Assembly (NCBI GenBank): GCA_016715945.1 | Contig: JADJXJ010000001.1 | Span: forward strand, 1,922,001 to 1,986,000 | Length of the DNA: 64,000 nt | Direction: 5' to 3' | Source of the DNA: Bacteroidota bacterium | GTDB lineage: Bacteria > Bacteroidota > Bacteroidia > Bacteroidales > F082 | In this document: positions 18,595 to 27,662 of the stretch, piece by piece | How the letters are laid out: each line of letters begins with the position of its first letter | Position numbering within the stretch: position 1 is the first letter of the stretch | Notes under the pieces: model-generated | Databases searched by the model: none | Told to the model about the DNA's origin: nothing | What the model saw: the letters and a program-made list of their open reading frames with translations, nothing else | Made by a program: the position numbers and the translations under genes

Positions 18595-19443
18595 ATGAAA
18601 AATATCATCCTGAGCCTGACTGTTTTATTCGCCTGCCTGACATGGATTCCTCAGGCGGATGCACAAATCAGGGACGAACGTCCGGTGGACGGACTCTTCG
18701 CCACCAATTCTGCGCTCGAAAAAGAACCCATACCGCTTCCCAGTATTCGCGAGGCAGATGTGATGTGGTCGAAAAGGGTGTGGCGCGAAATTGACTTCCG
18801 CCAGAAAATGAACCAGCCGTTCTACTACCCGATTGAGTCGCACAACAACTGGCGCAGCTTCATCAATGTGCTGATGGACGGCCTGAAAGAAAACAAGTTT
18901 AAGGCCTACGAGGTCAGCAATACCGACGAACTGCTCGTTCCCATCACACATCGCGAAATCCTGGCCAAACAGACCGACACTTCATATGTGCGTCAGCGGC
19001 GGCCTTATCCGCCCTACGATGAGTACGATACCATGATCGTGCGTCAGTTCGATCCCACCCGTGTGATGCGTCTGCGCATCAAGGAAGACTGGTACTTCGA
19101 CAAGCAGCGCTCGCAACTCATGGTGCGCATCATTGCCGTATGCCCGGTCATGATGGTTGAAAAAGACGGCAAAGAATTCTCGCAGCCATTGTTCTGGGTT
19201 AGCTACGACCAGGCACGAAGGGTGTTTGCGCAGGCACCCGTATTCAACAGGTTCAACTCGGCGGAAAAGCGAACCTATGATGAAATCTTCATCAAAAGGA
19301 TGTTCGATAGCTACATTTACAAAGAGGAAAATGTGTTCGACCGCCGCATCAGCCAGTATGCCACAGGCCTGGATGCCCTGCTTGAGTCGGAGCGCATCAA
19401 AATGGAAATCTTCAACTTTGAACACGATCTCTGGCAATACTAA
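18595..19443 (+). CDS. gldN: Type IX secretion ring protein GldN
   Basis: A 282-residue periplasmic protein with a signal peptide (IILSLTVLFACLTWIPQADAQ). It carries the GldN/PorN pattern: READVMWSKRVWREIDFRQKMNQPFYYP near residue 53, DGLKENKFKAYE, and VRIIAVCPVMM toward the C-terminus. It binds GldK to form the ring. Last gene of the operon, followed by a strong hairpin terminator at 19467-19498. Confidence 0.97.
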   Translation: MKNIILSLTVLFACLTWIPQADAQIRDERPVDGLFATNSALEKEPIPLPSIREADVMWSKRVWREIDFRQKMNQPFYYPIESHNNWRSFINVLMDGLKENKFKAYEVSNTDELLVPITHREILAKQTDTSYVRQRRPYPPYDEYDTMIVRQFDPTRVMRLRIKEDWYFDKQRSQLMVRIIAVCPVMMVEKDGKEFSQPLFWVSYDQARRVFAQAPVFNRFNSAEKRTYDEIFIKRMFDSYIYKEENVFDRRISQYATGLDALLESERIKMEIFNFEHDLWQY

Positions 19444-19466
19444 CCGCATCAAACCAAACGCATAAG

Positions 19467-19498
19467 AGGCTGTCTCAAAGGTGAGGCAGCCTTTTTTT
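19467..19498 (+). terminator. Rho-independent terminator of the gld operon
   Basis: A 10-bp stem (AGGCTGTCTC with GAGGCAGCCT, one G-T pair) and a short loop, followed by seven T residues. Confidence 0.85.
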
Positions 19499-19618
19499 GA
19501 CTGCAGAAATTCCAGAACCAAACTGCTCAGGAAGGATTAAAAAAGTGCCACAAGCCGAGGCAGAAGGCTAGCTACATAAGTGGAATTGGATGTAATTTAG
19601 AGGCTTTGTAAAAGCACC

Positions 19619-21724
19619 ATGTACGTCAGCCTGCCGGATAAAAAGGTCGAATTTTTGAAGGGCGTCGGGCCGAAAAAAGCCGCTGTGCTTGCCAAAGAAC
19701 TGAATATCAGTACCCTGGGCGAGCTATTGCAGCATTTTCCGTTCAGGTATATCGACAAAAGCAAGATTCACAAAGTAGCCGAGATAAACGACGAAACGGT
19801 TTATTATCAGCTGGTTGGTACCATCGATGGCATGCAGGCCCATGGCGGCCAGCGCACAACGCGCATCACGGCCTGGCTAAACGACGAAACAGGACGTATC
19901 GAGCTGGTGTGGTTTAAAGGATTGAGCTGGGTGAAAACACGATTTGTTCCGGGCAGAAAATATGTCATCTTTGGAAAGGCCAGTCTTTTCAACGGGCGCT
20001 ACAACATCGTACATCCGGAGGTAGAGGACTACAATCCGGACGATTTCACCCTGGGCGAGAGTTTGCAAGGGGTGTACAGCACCACAGAAGCCATGAAGAG
20101 TGCTGGCCTGGGCACACGCGTTGTGGCTAAACTCATCAAAACCGCCCTCATGCAACTTGAAGGCGCTATCCCCGAAACCCTGCCAACGCACATCATTGAG
20201 CGCGAACACCTGCTGACCAAAGCTGACGCCATGCTCCGAATCCACCTGCCAGCCAACGCCGACGACATTCGCAAGGCGCAATACCGGCTCAAGTTTGAGG
20301 AATACTTTTTCTTTATCCTGAACAAGCAGCACGGCAAAAAACAGCGCGAACAGCAAAACAAAGGGCATGTATTTTCGAGGGTCGGCGAGCTATTCAACAC
20401 CTTCTACCGCGACTATCTGCCATTTGGCCTGACGGATGCACAAAAACGGGTCATACGCGAGATGCGTGCCGACCTGGGATCGGGCATGCAGATGAACCGC
20501 CTGCTGCAAGGCGACGTGGGCAGCGGCAAAACGGTGGTTGCGCTCATGCTTATGCTTCTGGCTGCCGACAACGGTTTTCAGTCGGCCCTGATGGCACCCA
20601 CGGAAATCCTCGCCCAACAACACTATCAAACCATCCGGCAGTTGCTTAAAGACCTGCCTGTGCAGGTGAGCCTGCTCACAGGCTCAACCAAAAAATCGGA
20701 CCGCAACCTGATCCACAAGGCCCTTCAGGATGGCAGCCTGCAAATCCTCATTGGCACCCACGCCCTGATAGAAGACACGGTTCAATTTTCCCGCCTGGGA
20801 CTGGTAATCATTGACGAGCAGCATCGTTTCGGGGTGGTTCAGCGTGCCAGGTTATACGAAAAAAACCAAAACCCACCCCACGTGCTGGTGATGACCGCCA
20901 CACCCATTCCGCGCACCCTTGCCCTGACCCAGTACGGCGACCTGGATTACAGCGTGATCGACGAGCTGCCCCCCGGCCGTAAACCCATAGTAACCAGCCA
21001 CATCTACCCCTCTCATCGCCTGCGGCTGATCAGCTTCCTGAAAAAACAAATTGCCGAAGGCAGGCAGATCTACATCGTTTACCCCCTGATCAAAGAATCG
21101 GAAAAACTCGACCTGATTGCCTTGCAGGAGGGATATGATGCCCTGCTGCGCGACTTTCCGGAGCCGGAATACCGCATATGTGTGGTGCACGGACGCATGA
21201 GCGCCGAGGACAAAGAATTTGAGATGCAGCGCTTTGCGAAAGGCCAGGCCCACATCATGGTAGCCACCACGGTGATCGAAGTAGGAGTGAATGTGCCCAA
21301 TGCCACAGTGATGGTGATCGAACATGCTGACCGCTTCGGATTGTCGCAATTGCACCAGCTCCGTGGCAGGGTCGGACGCGGGGCCGACCAGTCGTATTGC
21401 ATCCTGGTGACCGATTACAAGCTCACGGCCGAAGGCAAGGCCCGCATCAAAACTATGGTCGAAACCAACGATGGATTCCGCATTGCCGAGGCCGACCTCA
21501 GGCTCAGGGGGCCGGGCGATACGCAGGGCACACAACAATCCGGCATGCCAATGTTCAGGCTGGGCGACCTCAGCAAAGACGAAAAACTGATTCGCATAGT
21601 AAAGCGCACGGTTGATGAACTGCTCGACACCGACCCCGGCCTGAATTCACCTGCACACCAGCAAACCAAACGTGAATTTGAACGACTCTATCAGAAAACT
21701 TTCGACTGGAGTCAGATCGGCTAA
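19619..21724 (+). CDS. recG: ATP-dependent DNA helicase RecG
   Basis: A 701-residue superfamily 2 helicase that remodels stalled forks and Holliday junctions. It has the N-terminal wedge/OB domain (LVGTIDGMQAHGGQ... WLNDETGRIELVWF), Walker A GDVGSGKTVVA near residue 300, DEQHRFGVVQRARLYEKN, MTATPIPRTLALT, and the C-terminal helicase motifs ATTVIEVGVNVPNATVMVIEHADRFG and LHQLRGRVGRG split across the text. Length fits the family. It lies between the gld terminator and pheT. Confidence 0.97.
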   Translation: MYVSLPDKKVEFLKGVGPKKAAVLAKELNISTLGELLQHFPFRYIDKSKIHKVAEINDETVYYQLVGTIDGMQAHGGQRTTRITAWLNDETGRIELVWFKGLSWVKTRFVPGRKYVIFGKASLFNGRYNIVHPEVEDYNPDDFTLGESLQGVYSTTEAMKSAGLGTRVVAKLIKTALMQLEGAIPETLPTHIIEREHLLTKADAMLRIHLPANADDIRKAQYRLKFEEYFFFILNKQHGKKQREQQNKGHVFSRVGELFNTFYRDYLPFGLTDAQKRVIREMRADLGSGMQMNRLLQGDVGSGKTVVALMLMLLAADNGFQSALMAPTEILAQQHYQTIRQLLKDLPVQVSLLTGSTKKSDRNLIHKALQDGSLQILIGTHALIEDTVQFSRLGLVIIDEQHRFGVVQRARLYEKNQNPPHVLVMTATPIPRTLALTQYGDLDYSVIDELPPGRKPIVTSHIYPSHRLRLISFLKKQIAEGRQIYIVYPLIKESEKLDLIALQEGYDALLRDFPEPEYRICVVHGRMSAEDKEFEMQRFAKGQAHIMVATTVIEVGVNVPNATVMVIEHADRFGLSQLHQLRGRVGRGADQSYCILVTDYKLTAEGKARIKTMVETNDGFRIAEADLRLRGPGDTQGTQQSGMPMFRLGDLSKDEKLIRIVKRTVDELLDTDPGLNSPAHQQTKREFERLYQKTFDWSQIG

Positions 21725-21770
21725 AACCTTAACGGCACTGAACAAAAACATGTCATTTTGGCATTTTTAA

Positions 21771-21778
21771 TACCTTTG
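21771..21778 (+). promoter_or_regulatory. -7 promoter box (TACCTTTG) for pheT
   Basis: Exact TAnnTTTG match 20 bases upstream of the pheT start codon. Confidence 0.55.
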
Positions 21779-21798
21779 CAAGCCAAAACACAGCCCCT

Positions 21799-24264
21799 AT
21801 GAAGATTTCCTACAACTGGCTCAAAGATTATCTTTCGCTTGATATCAGCCCGGCAGAAGTTGCCGCTGCCCTCACTTCGGCAGGTCTCGAAGTTGAAGAC
21901 ATCATCGAATACGAATCGGTCAAAGGCAGCCTCAAAGGCGTTGTCACCGGTAAGGTGGTCGAATGCCGGCGGCACCCCAATGCCGACAAACTGAGCCTGA
22001 CAAAGGTTGATGTAGGACAAGGGAATTTGCTCAGCATTGTTTGTGGTGCACCCAATGTGGCCGAAGGTCAGACTGTGCTCGTTGCCACCGTGGGAACGAC
22101 CCTTTATAAAGGTGAGGAAGCTTTTCAGATCAGGCAGGCCAAAATACGTGGTGAATTGTCCGAAGGCATGATTTGCGCCGAGGACGAACTGGGTCTGGGC
22201 AACTCGCACGATGGCATCATGGTGCTCGACAACGCCATCGGGGTTGGTCGCCCTGCATCGGAGCTGTTCAATGTGGTGAGCGATACTGTGTTCGAAATTG
22301 GCCTGACACCCAACCGTGCCGATGCAGCTTCACACATCGGTGTGGCCCGCGACCTGATGGCCGTGCTCAATCACCGTGCAGGCTACAAAAAATATGCACT
22401 GACACTGCCGGACACCTCCAATTTTGCTACCGGCAACCCAAGCCTACCCATCAGGGTTATCGTGGAAGACACGGAAGCATGTCCGCGTTACTCCGGTTTG
22501 AGCATCACCAACCTCAGGGTTGGCCCTTCACCCGAATGGCTTCAAAACAGGCTCAAGGCCATAGGATTGCGTCCCATCAACAACGTGGTGGACATCACCA
22601 ATTATGTGCTTTTCGAAACCGGCCAGCCCCTGCACGCCTTCGATGCTGCTGCGGTAACCGGCAATACTGTGGTGGTAAAAAAACTGCCAAAGGATACACC
22701 TTTTGTCACGCTCGATGGCGTTGAACGCAAGCTCACGGGCAACGACCTGATGATCTGCAATGCCAGCGAGGGCATGTGCATTGGCGGGGTGTTTGGCGGC
22801 TTGCATTCGGGAGTAACCGAATCAACCACCGCCATTTTCCTCGAAAGTGCCTGTTTCGATCCCCGTACCATCCGGCGCACAGCCCGCCATCACGACCTGC
22901 ACACCGACGCCTCTTTCCGCTTCGAGCGCGGCACCGACATCCAGGCCACCGTTTTTGCACTAAAACGCGCTGCACAGCTGATTAAGGAAGTCTGCGGCGG
23001 AGAGGTGGCTTCTGAAATTATTGATGTGTACCCCCAGCCACGCGAAAGAGCCCTGGTGCAAATCGACTTTGGCAGACTCGACAAACTGGCCGGTCAGCAC
23101 ATCCCTGCTACGCAGGTGCTTGCCATCCTGGAAGACCTTGATTTCTACGTTGTTGAGAAAAACGAGACCACCGCAAGCCTGAGCGTGCCCACCGCCAAGG
23201 TGGACGTGTACCGCGAGGCCGACATTGCCGAGGAAGTGCTGCGCATCTATGGGTACGATAATATCCGCATCCCGGAAAAAATCAATGCCTCGCCCGATGC
23301 CACACAATCCGGACAGGACGAAGCCCTCAGGCATGCCATCTCGGATATGCTCGCTGCCAAAGGCTTCAACGAAATCATGAACAACTCGCTTACAAAAAGC
23401 GAGTACACAGCCAGCCATCCCGCTTTCGACAGCGGGAAAAATGTCAGCATCCTCAACCCCTTGAGCAGCGATCTGAACGTATTGCGCCAAAGCCTGCTCT
23501 TTGGCGGACTCGAAACCATTGCCTACAACCAGAACCGAAAACAAACCGACCTCAGGCTGTTCGAATTCGGAAAAACCTATCATTTCGATCCCGGCAAACT
23601 GAACCAGGACCAGCCGCTGGCCCCCTACTCTGAATTTTTAAGACTTTCTATGCTGATCACAGGCATGAAACAGGCCGAAAGTTGGCTGGCGCCTCAGCAA
23701 CCCGCCGACTTTTTCGATATGAAACAAATCGTGGAAGCCCTGATCTCGCGCCTGCGAATCCAACGTAACCTGTTTAGCCTGAGCACATTTGGCGACAGCC
23801 TCTTTGATGCGGGCTTGCAATACAGCATCAACAATGTTGCGCTCATCAGGTTCGGACAACTGAGCAAACAAACCACCAGGGCCTTCGACATCCGTAAGCC
23901 GGTCTTCTGGGCCGATGTGGCTTGGGAAGAATTGCTCAGTTTTGTGCCCAAACGCAGCCTCACCTATGTGCCGGTGCCCAAGTTTCCGTCGGTGCGCCGC
24001 GACCTGGCACTGGTGATTGACAAGCACATCACCTATGCCGAGCTCGAGAGTGCCGCATACAAAACTGCTGGTCAGCTGCTTAGCAACATCAACCTTTTCG
24101 ACATTTATGAAGGCGATAAAATTCCGGCCGGCAAAAAATCGTATGCCATCAGCTTTGTGTTGGTTTCGCCTGAGAAAACGCTGACCGACAAAGAAATAGA
24201 TCAGACCATGGAACGTTTGATCAATACATTCAGCACCCAGTTTGGTGCAAGCCTTCGCCAGTAA
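21799..24264 (+). CDS. pheT: Phenylalanine-tRNA ligase beta subunit
   Basis: An 821-residue PheT with the bacterial domain order: tRNA-binding EMAP-like domain (about 40-155, VVTGKVVECRRHPNADKL), B3/B4 editing domain (about 215-395, RPINNVVDITNYVLFETGQPLHAFD split across this region), B5 domain, catalytic-like core (NEIMNNSLTKSEY) and a C-terminal anticodon-binding FDX-ACB domain (VPKFPSVRRDLALVID). It pairs with PheS, which is not in the window, to charge tRNA-Phe. Intact. Confidence 0.98.
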   Translation: MKISYNWLKDYLSLDISPAEVAAALTSAGLEVEDIIEYESVKGSLKGVVTGKVVECRRHPNADKLSLTKVDVGQGNLLSIVCGAPNVAEGQTVLVATVGTTLYKGEEAFQIRQAKIRGELSEGMICAEDELGLGNSHDGIMVLDNAIGVGRPASELFNVVSDTVFEIGLTPNRADAASHIGVARDLMAVLNHRAGYKKYALTLPDTSNFATGNPSLPIRVIVEDTEACPRYSGLSITNLRVGPSPEWLQNRLKAIGLRPINNVVDITNYVLFETGQPLHAFDAAAVTGNTVVVKKLPKDTPFVTLDGVERKLTGNDLMICNASEGMCIGGVFGGLHSGVTESTTAIFLESACFDPRTIRRTARHHDLHTDASFRFERGTDIQATVFALKRAAQLIKEVCGGEVASEIIDVYPQPRERALVQIDFGRLDKLAGQHIPATQVLAILEDLDFYVVEKNETTASLSVPTAKVDVYREADIAEEVLRIYGYDNIRIPEKINASPDATQSGQDEALRHAISDMLAAKGFNEIMNNSLTKSEYTASHPAFDSGKNVSILNPLSSDLNVLRQSLLFGGLETIAYNQNRKQTDLRLFEFGKTYHFDPGKLNQDQPLAPYSEFLRLSMLITGMKQAESWLAPQQPADFFDMKQIVEALISRLRIQRNLFSLSTFGDSLFDAGLQYSINNVALIRFGQLSKQTTRAFDIRKPVFWADVAWEELLSFVPKRSLTYVPVPKFPSVRRDLALVIDKHITYAELESAAYKTAGQLLSNINLFDIYEGDKIPAGKKSYAISFVLVSPEKTLTDKEIDQTMERLINTFSTQFGASLRQ

Positions 24265-24282
24265 ACTTAAAAACAACACCTC

Positions 24283-25512
24283 ATGACCGATATCCAGTCA
24301 ATCAAACAACGTTTTGGCATCATTGGGCACGACAGCCGTCTGGAACGGGCCATACAGGTTGCCGTGACCGTAGCCCCCACCGATCTGACGGTGCTCATCA
24401 CGGGCGAAAGCGGCGTGGGCAAGGAGGTGTTTCCTAAAATTATTCACCAGTCGAGTGCCCGTAAACATGGCCCATACATCGCAGTAAACTGCGGTGCAAT
24501 ACCGGAAGGCACAATAGATTCAGAACTGTTTGGCCACGAAAAAGGCTCTTTTACAGGAGCTTACGAAGCCAGGAAAGGATATTTTGAGGTAGTCAACGGT
24601 GGTACAATTTTTCTGGATGAAGTAGCCGAACTCCCGCTCTCGACCCAGGTCAGGTTGTTGAGGGTATTGGAAACCGGCGAGTTTATCAAAGTCGGCTCGT
24701 CGAAAGTGCAAAAAACAGACGTGCGGGTGGTTGCCGCCACCAACGTCAACATTCCTGAAGCCATAGAGAAAGGCCGGTTCCGGCAGGACCTCTATTACCG
24801 GCTCAACACGGTACCTATCACCATCCCTCCCCTGCGCGAGCGCAAAGGCGACATTGTGCTGCTGTTCAAAAAGTTTGCAGCCGACTTTGCCGAAAAATAC
24901 CGGGTGCCTGTGCTGCAACTCACCGACGATGCGGTGGAAATGCTCGAAAACTACCGCTGGCCAGGCAACATCCGACAATTGCGCAATGTGACCGAGCAGA
25001 TCAGTATCATCGAAAAAAACAGGCTGATCACCGCGCAAACCCTCAAAGCCTATCTGCCGGCCGAACCCTCCAACATGCTTCCGGTAATCTTCCACAAGGA
25101 AAAAGAGGACGAAAAACTGAGCGAGCGCGACATATTATATAAGGTGTTGTTCGACATGAAGCGCGACATCATGGAGCTTAAAAAAACCGTGGCCAACCTG
25201 CTGGAGGGTCAACCCGAAGCCGAGCACTTTTCAACTGAGCGCACAGCTCAGATCTTCCGTCCCATCGAAACCAGCCCGCACAAGTTCGACGAGCTGTATG
25301 AATCATTGCCTGCCGAACTTCAGGAAGATGAGCATGAGGTGGTGCCCACCGAAATAATCAACGAAACCCTCTCGCTACAAAAAAAGGAGATGGACCTGAT
25401 CAGGCTCGCCCTGGAAAAACACAAAGGCAAACGCAAAAATGCCGCCCAGGAATTGGGCATCAGCGAGCGCACCCTGTATCGCAAAATCAAGGAATATAAC
25501 ATAGATTTGTAG
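24283..25512 (+). CDS. Sigma-54-dependent transcriptional activator without a receiver domain
   Basis: A 409-residue protein made of a sigma-54 interaction AAA+ domain (about residues 10-240) and a Fis-type helix-turn-helix (RKNAAQELGISERTLYRKIKEY) at the C-terminus. Walker A is GESGVGKE, the RpoN-contacting loop reads GSFTGA (usual form GAFTGA), Walker B is GGTIFLDEV, and the sensor region is RWPGNIRQL. No N-terminal receiver, GAF or PAS domain is present, so activity must be controlled by another protein or by abundance. It starts 18 bp after pheT and is followed by lptE, a neighbourhood seen in other Bacteroidota. Confidence 0.92.
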   Translation: MTDIQSIKQRFGIIGHDSRLERAIQVAVTVAPTDLTVLITGESGVGKEVFPKIIHQSSARKHGPYIAVNCGAIPEGTIDSELFGHEKGSFTGAYEARKGYFEVVNGGTIFLDEVAELPLSTQVRLLRVLETGEFIKVGSSKVQKTDVRVVAATNVNIPEAIEKGRFRQDLYYRLNTVPITIPPLRERKGDIVLLFKKFAADFAEKYRVPVLQLTDDAVEMLENYRWPGNIRQLRNVTEQISIIEKNRLITAQTLKAYLPAEPSNMLPVIFHKEKEDEKLSERDILYKVLFDMKRDIMELKKTVANLLEGQPEAEHFSTERTAQIFRPIETSPHKFDELYESLPAELQEDEHEVVPTEIINETLSLQKKEMDLIRLALEKHKGKRKNAAQELGISERTLYRKIKEYNIDL

Positions 25513-25521
25513 AAAAACCGC

Positions 25522-26055
25522 ATGCACAACCTTCACAGGAGACTCCTGCCAATGCGCGGATTGAAAATGATTGCTGCAGTTCTAATCCTGCTGCAGCTTT
25601 CTTCCTGTGGTATCTATTCCTTCACCGGAGCAAGTATTCCGCCGGAGGCGAAGACCTTTTCGGTGGAACAGTTTGCCAACAACGCCCTGCTGGTTGAGCC
25701 GCTGCTCAGCAATATCCTGACCAATGCCCTCCGCGACAGGTTTTCGAGCCAGACTACCCTGCGGCAGGTAGCCACCAACGGCGACCTGGCCTTCGAAGGC
25801 GAAATTGTGGATTACAACGTCAGTCCTGCCGCCATTCAATCCGACCAGACTGCCGCACTCAACCGCCTCACCATCACCGTGAATGTGAGGTTTTACAACA
25901 AATTTGAAGAATCGAAGAATTTCGAAAGCAGGTTTTCGCATTACCTCGACTATCCAAGCGATCAGGATCTTAACGTAGTGAAAGACAGGCTGATTGCAGA
26001 AATCACCGAGGTGCTTGTAGATAATATTTTCAACAAAGCCGTCGTAGACTGGTAA
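25522..26055 (+). CDS. lptE: LPS-assembly lipoprotein LptE
   Basis: A 177-residue lipoprotein with the lipobox LQLSSC; an internal ATG at 25552 (MRGLKM) gives a more typical signal peptide and may be the real start. It contains the Bacteroidota LptE pattern CGIYSFTGASIPPEAKT, LTNALRDRFSSQTTLR and a FEGEIVDYNVSPAA strand. LptE plugs the LptD barrel and helps insert LPS into the outer membrane. It lies 9 bp after the sigma-54 activator and 4 bp before the next gene, within an operon running to secG. Confidence 0.9.
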   Translation: MHNLHRRLLPMRGLKMIAAVLILLQLSSCGIYSFTGASIPPEAKTFSVEQFANNALLVEPLLSNILTNALRDRFSSQTTLRQVATNGDLAFEGEIVDYNVSPAAIQSDQTAALNRLTITVNVRFYNKFEESKNFESRFSHYLDYPSDQDLNVVKDRLIAEITEVLVDNIFNKAVVDW

Positions 26056-26059
26056 ACCC

Positions 26060-26872
26060 ATGAACAGGGCCGCATTTCTCAACTACCTCCGCGATCCGCA
26101 CAGCCTGGATGCAGGCAGCATCGGCCCGCTCAGCGACCTGGCCAGGCAGTTTCCATATAGTGGTCTGGTGCAGGCACTGCTCGCCATCAACCTGCACAAG
26201 GAGGGGCATGTGCGCTACGAAAGCCAGATCAGGCTGGCCGCAGTCCTTTCGCCCGACCGCAATCTTTTGCGGCTTCACCTGCGCGATATTGCCAGAGGCA
26301 AAACCGTGGCGCTGCCCGATGAATACAACCAGAGCCCGACCTTCGAGGTGCCTGTGGAAGAAACGCCTCCTGCTCCGGCACCCGCTGCCGTTGAGGAAGA
26401 GCCGGTGATGGAAACAGGCAAACCTGCCGCAACCACTGCTTTCGAACCGCCGGCTGGAAATCAGGTGAGCCCCGCAGCTGAAGAAACCATCGAAGACGAC
26501 GAGCTGCTGCGACGTCGGTCGCTCGAAGAGCTCAAACGCCTGGTGGCAGAGCGGCTGAAACAAATGCAGGAACCCGAAAGCACCAAAAAGACAAGCGAGC
26601 TGAGCAAAGAAGAAATCATAGAAAAGTTTATCCGCGAAAATCCAAGCATCAGCCGCCCCAAAGCTGAGTTTTACAACCCGCTTACTGCGGCACAACAAAG
26701 CGTGGTGGACCAGGAAAACATTGTGAGCGAGACCCTGGCCAAAATATACCTCCGTCAGGGCCACATCGAGAAAGCCATTGCCATGTTCGAAAAATTACGC
26801 TTGAAATATCCGGAAAAAAGTAGTTACTTTGCAGGCCTTATCGAAGAATCGAAAAAGAGTTCAAATAATTAA
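26060..26872 (+). CDS. Conserved hypothetical protein with a C-terminal TPR-like segment
   Basis: A 270-residue protein, probably cytoplasmic, with no signal peptide. The N-terminal third (LRDPHSLDAGSIGPLSDLARQFPYSG) is conserved among Bacteroidota proteins upstream of secG. The middle is a proline/alanine/glutamate-rich linker (EETPPAPAPAAVEEEP), and the C-terminus has a single TPR-like hairpin (SETLAKIYLRQGHIEKAIAMFEKLRLKYPEKSSYFAG, split). Function is unknown; position between lptE and secG suggests an envelope or export role, which is inference only. Confidence 0.8.
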   Translation: MNRAAFLNYLRDPHSLDAGSIGPLSDLARQFPYSGLVQALLAINLHKEGHVRYESQIRLAAVLSPDRNLLRLHLRDIARGKTVALPDEYNQSPTFEVPVEETPPAPAPAAVEEEPVMETGKPAATTAFEPPAGNQVSPAAEETIEDDELLRRRSLEELKRLVAERLKQMQEPESTKKTSELSKEEIIEKFIRENPSISRPKAEFYNPLTAAQQSVVDQENIVSETLAKIYLRQGHIEKAIAMFEKLRLKYPEKSSYFAGLIEESKKSSNN

Positions 26873-26883
26873 AAATCAATAAG

Positions 26884-27207
26884 ATGTTTGTTGTTGTATC
26901 CATTTTGATGCTGCTTGCAAGCGTGCTGATGGGCCTGGTAGTGTTGGTACAAAACTCCAAAGGTGGCGGGCTGGCGAGCAATTTTTCCGCTTCAAACCAG
27001 ATCATGGGCGTCAGGCAGACGGCCGATTTTCTGGAAAAAGCCACATGGACGTTGGCCGTGGCCATGCTGGTTTTTGCGCTGGCGAGTGCAATGGTCATCC
27101 CCAACCGCTCGGCCTCGTCAGGCGTAGCCGATACTGAGCTCCGCAGCAAGATCGAACAAACCAAACCGGTTGACTTCCAGGCACCACCTGCTCAGGACGA
27201 AGAATAA
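26884..27207 (+). CDS. secG: Preprotein translocase subunit SecG
   Basis: A 107-residue SecG. Two membrane helices (VVVSILMLLASVLMGLVVLV and WTLAVAMLVFALASAMVI) flank the family loop QNSKGGGLASNF...NQIMGVRQTADFLEK. SecG helps the SecYE channel move proteins across the inner membrane. The C-terminal tail is acidic and proline-rich, as often in this phylum. It is the last gene before a perfect 20-bp hairpin. Confidence 0.95.
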   Translation: MFVVVSILMLLASVLMGLVVLVQNSKGGGLASNFSASNQIMGVRQTADFLEKATWTLAVAMLVFALASAMVIPNRSASSGVADTELRSKIEQTKPVDFQAPPAQDEE

Positions 27208-27224
27208 TTCCTGACAAAAGCAAA

Positions 27225-27268
27225 AAATAAAAATGTCAGAATGTCACAACATTCTGACATTTTTATTT
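27225..27268. terminator. Perfect 20-bp hairpin between secG and groES
   Basis: Left arm 27225-27244 and right arm 27249-27268 are exact reverse complements around a 4-base CACA loop. The outer part of the stem is A on one side and T on the other, so it works as a bidirectional-type intrinsic terminator. It separates the secG operon from groES. Confidence 0.8.
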
Positions 27269-27350
27269 GAAAACGTCTTTGGCACAAAATATGTCAGTAC
27301 ATGGGGCAACCGGAAAAAACGTTTTAATCAATCAATAAAACTGAACGAAT

Positions 27351-27629
27351 ATGGGAAAACTCAATCTTAAACCTCTGGCTGACAGGGTTGTTATCGAACC
27401 CGCTCCCGCAGAGCAGAAAACTGCTAGCGGCATCATCATTCCTGACACTGCCAAAGAAAAACCCCAGAAAGGCACTGTTGTGGCTGTTGGTCCCGGCGTG
27501 GACGACAAACCCCTTACCGTGAAGGAAGGCGATATGGTGCTCTATGGCAAATATGCCGGCACCGAATTCAACATCGACGGCACCAACTACCTCATCATGC
27601 GCGAATCAGACATTATCGCTATTATCTGA
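27351..27629 (+). CDS. groES: Co-chaperonin GroES
   Basis: A 92-residue GroES (LKPLADRVVIEPAPAEQKT, mobile loop TASGIIIPDTAKEKP, GTVVAVGPGVDD, YGKYAGTEF). It caps the GroEL ring during protein folding. It lies 33 bp upstream of groEL. The 80-base gap between the hairpin and the start shows no CIRCE (HrcA) element that I can recognise, and no exact -7 box. Confidence 0.98.
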   Translation: MGKLNLKPLADRVVIEPAPAEQKTASGIIIPDTAKEKPQKGTVVAVGPGVDDKPLTVKEGDMVLYGKYAGTEFNIDGTNYLIMRESDIIAII

Positions 27630-27662
27630 AAATCAATTAATTAACTTTTAAATACGAAAAAA

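Noticed and set aside
27269..27350. CIRCE/HrcA operator upstream of groES
   Set aside because: The TTAGCACTC/GAGTGCTAA inverted repeat is not present in the gap.
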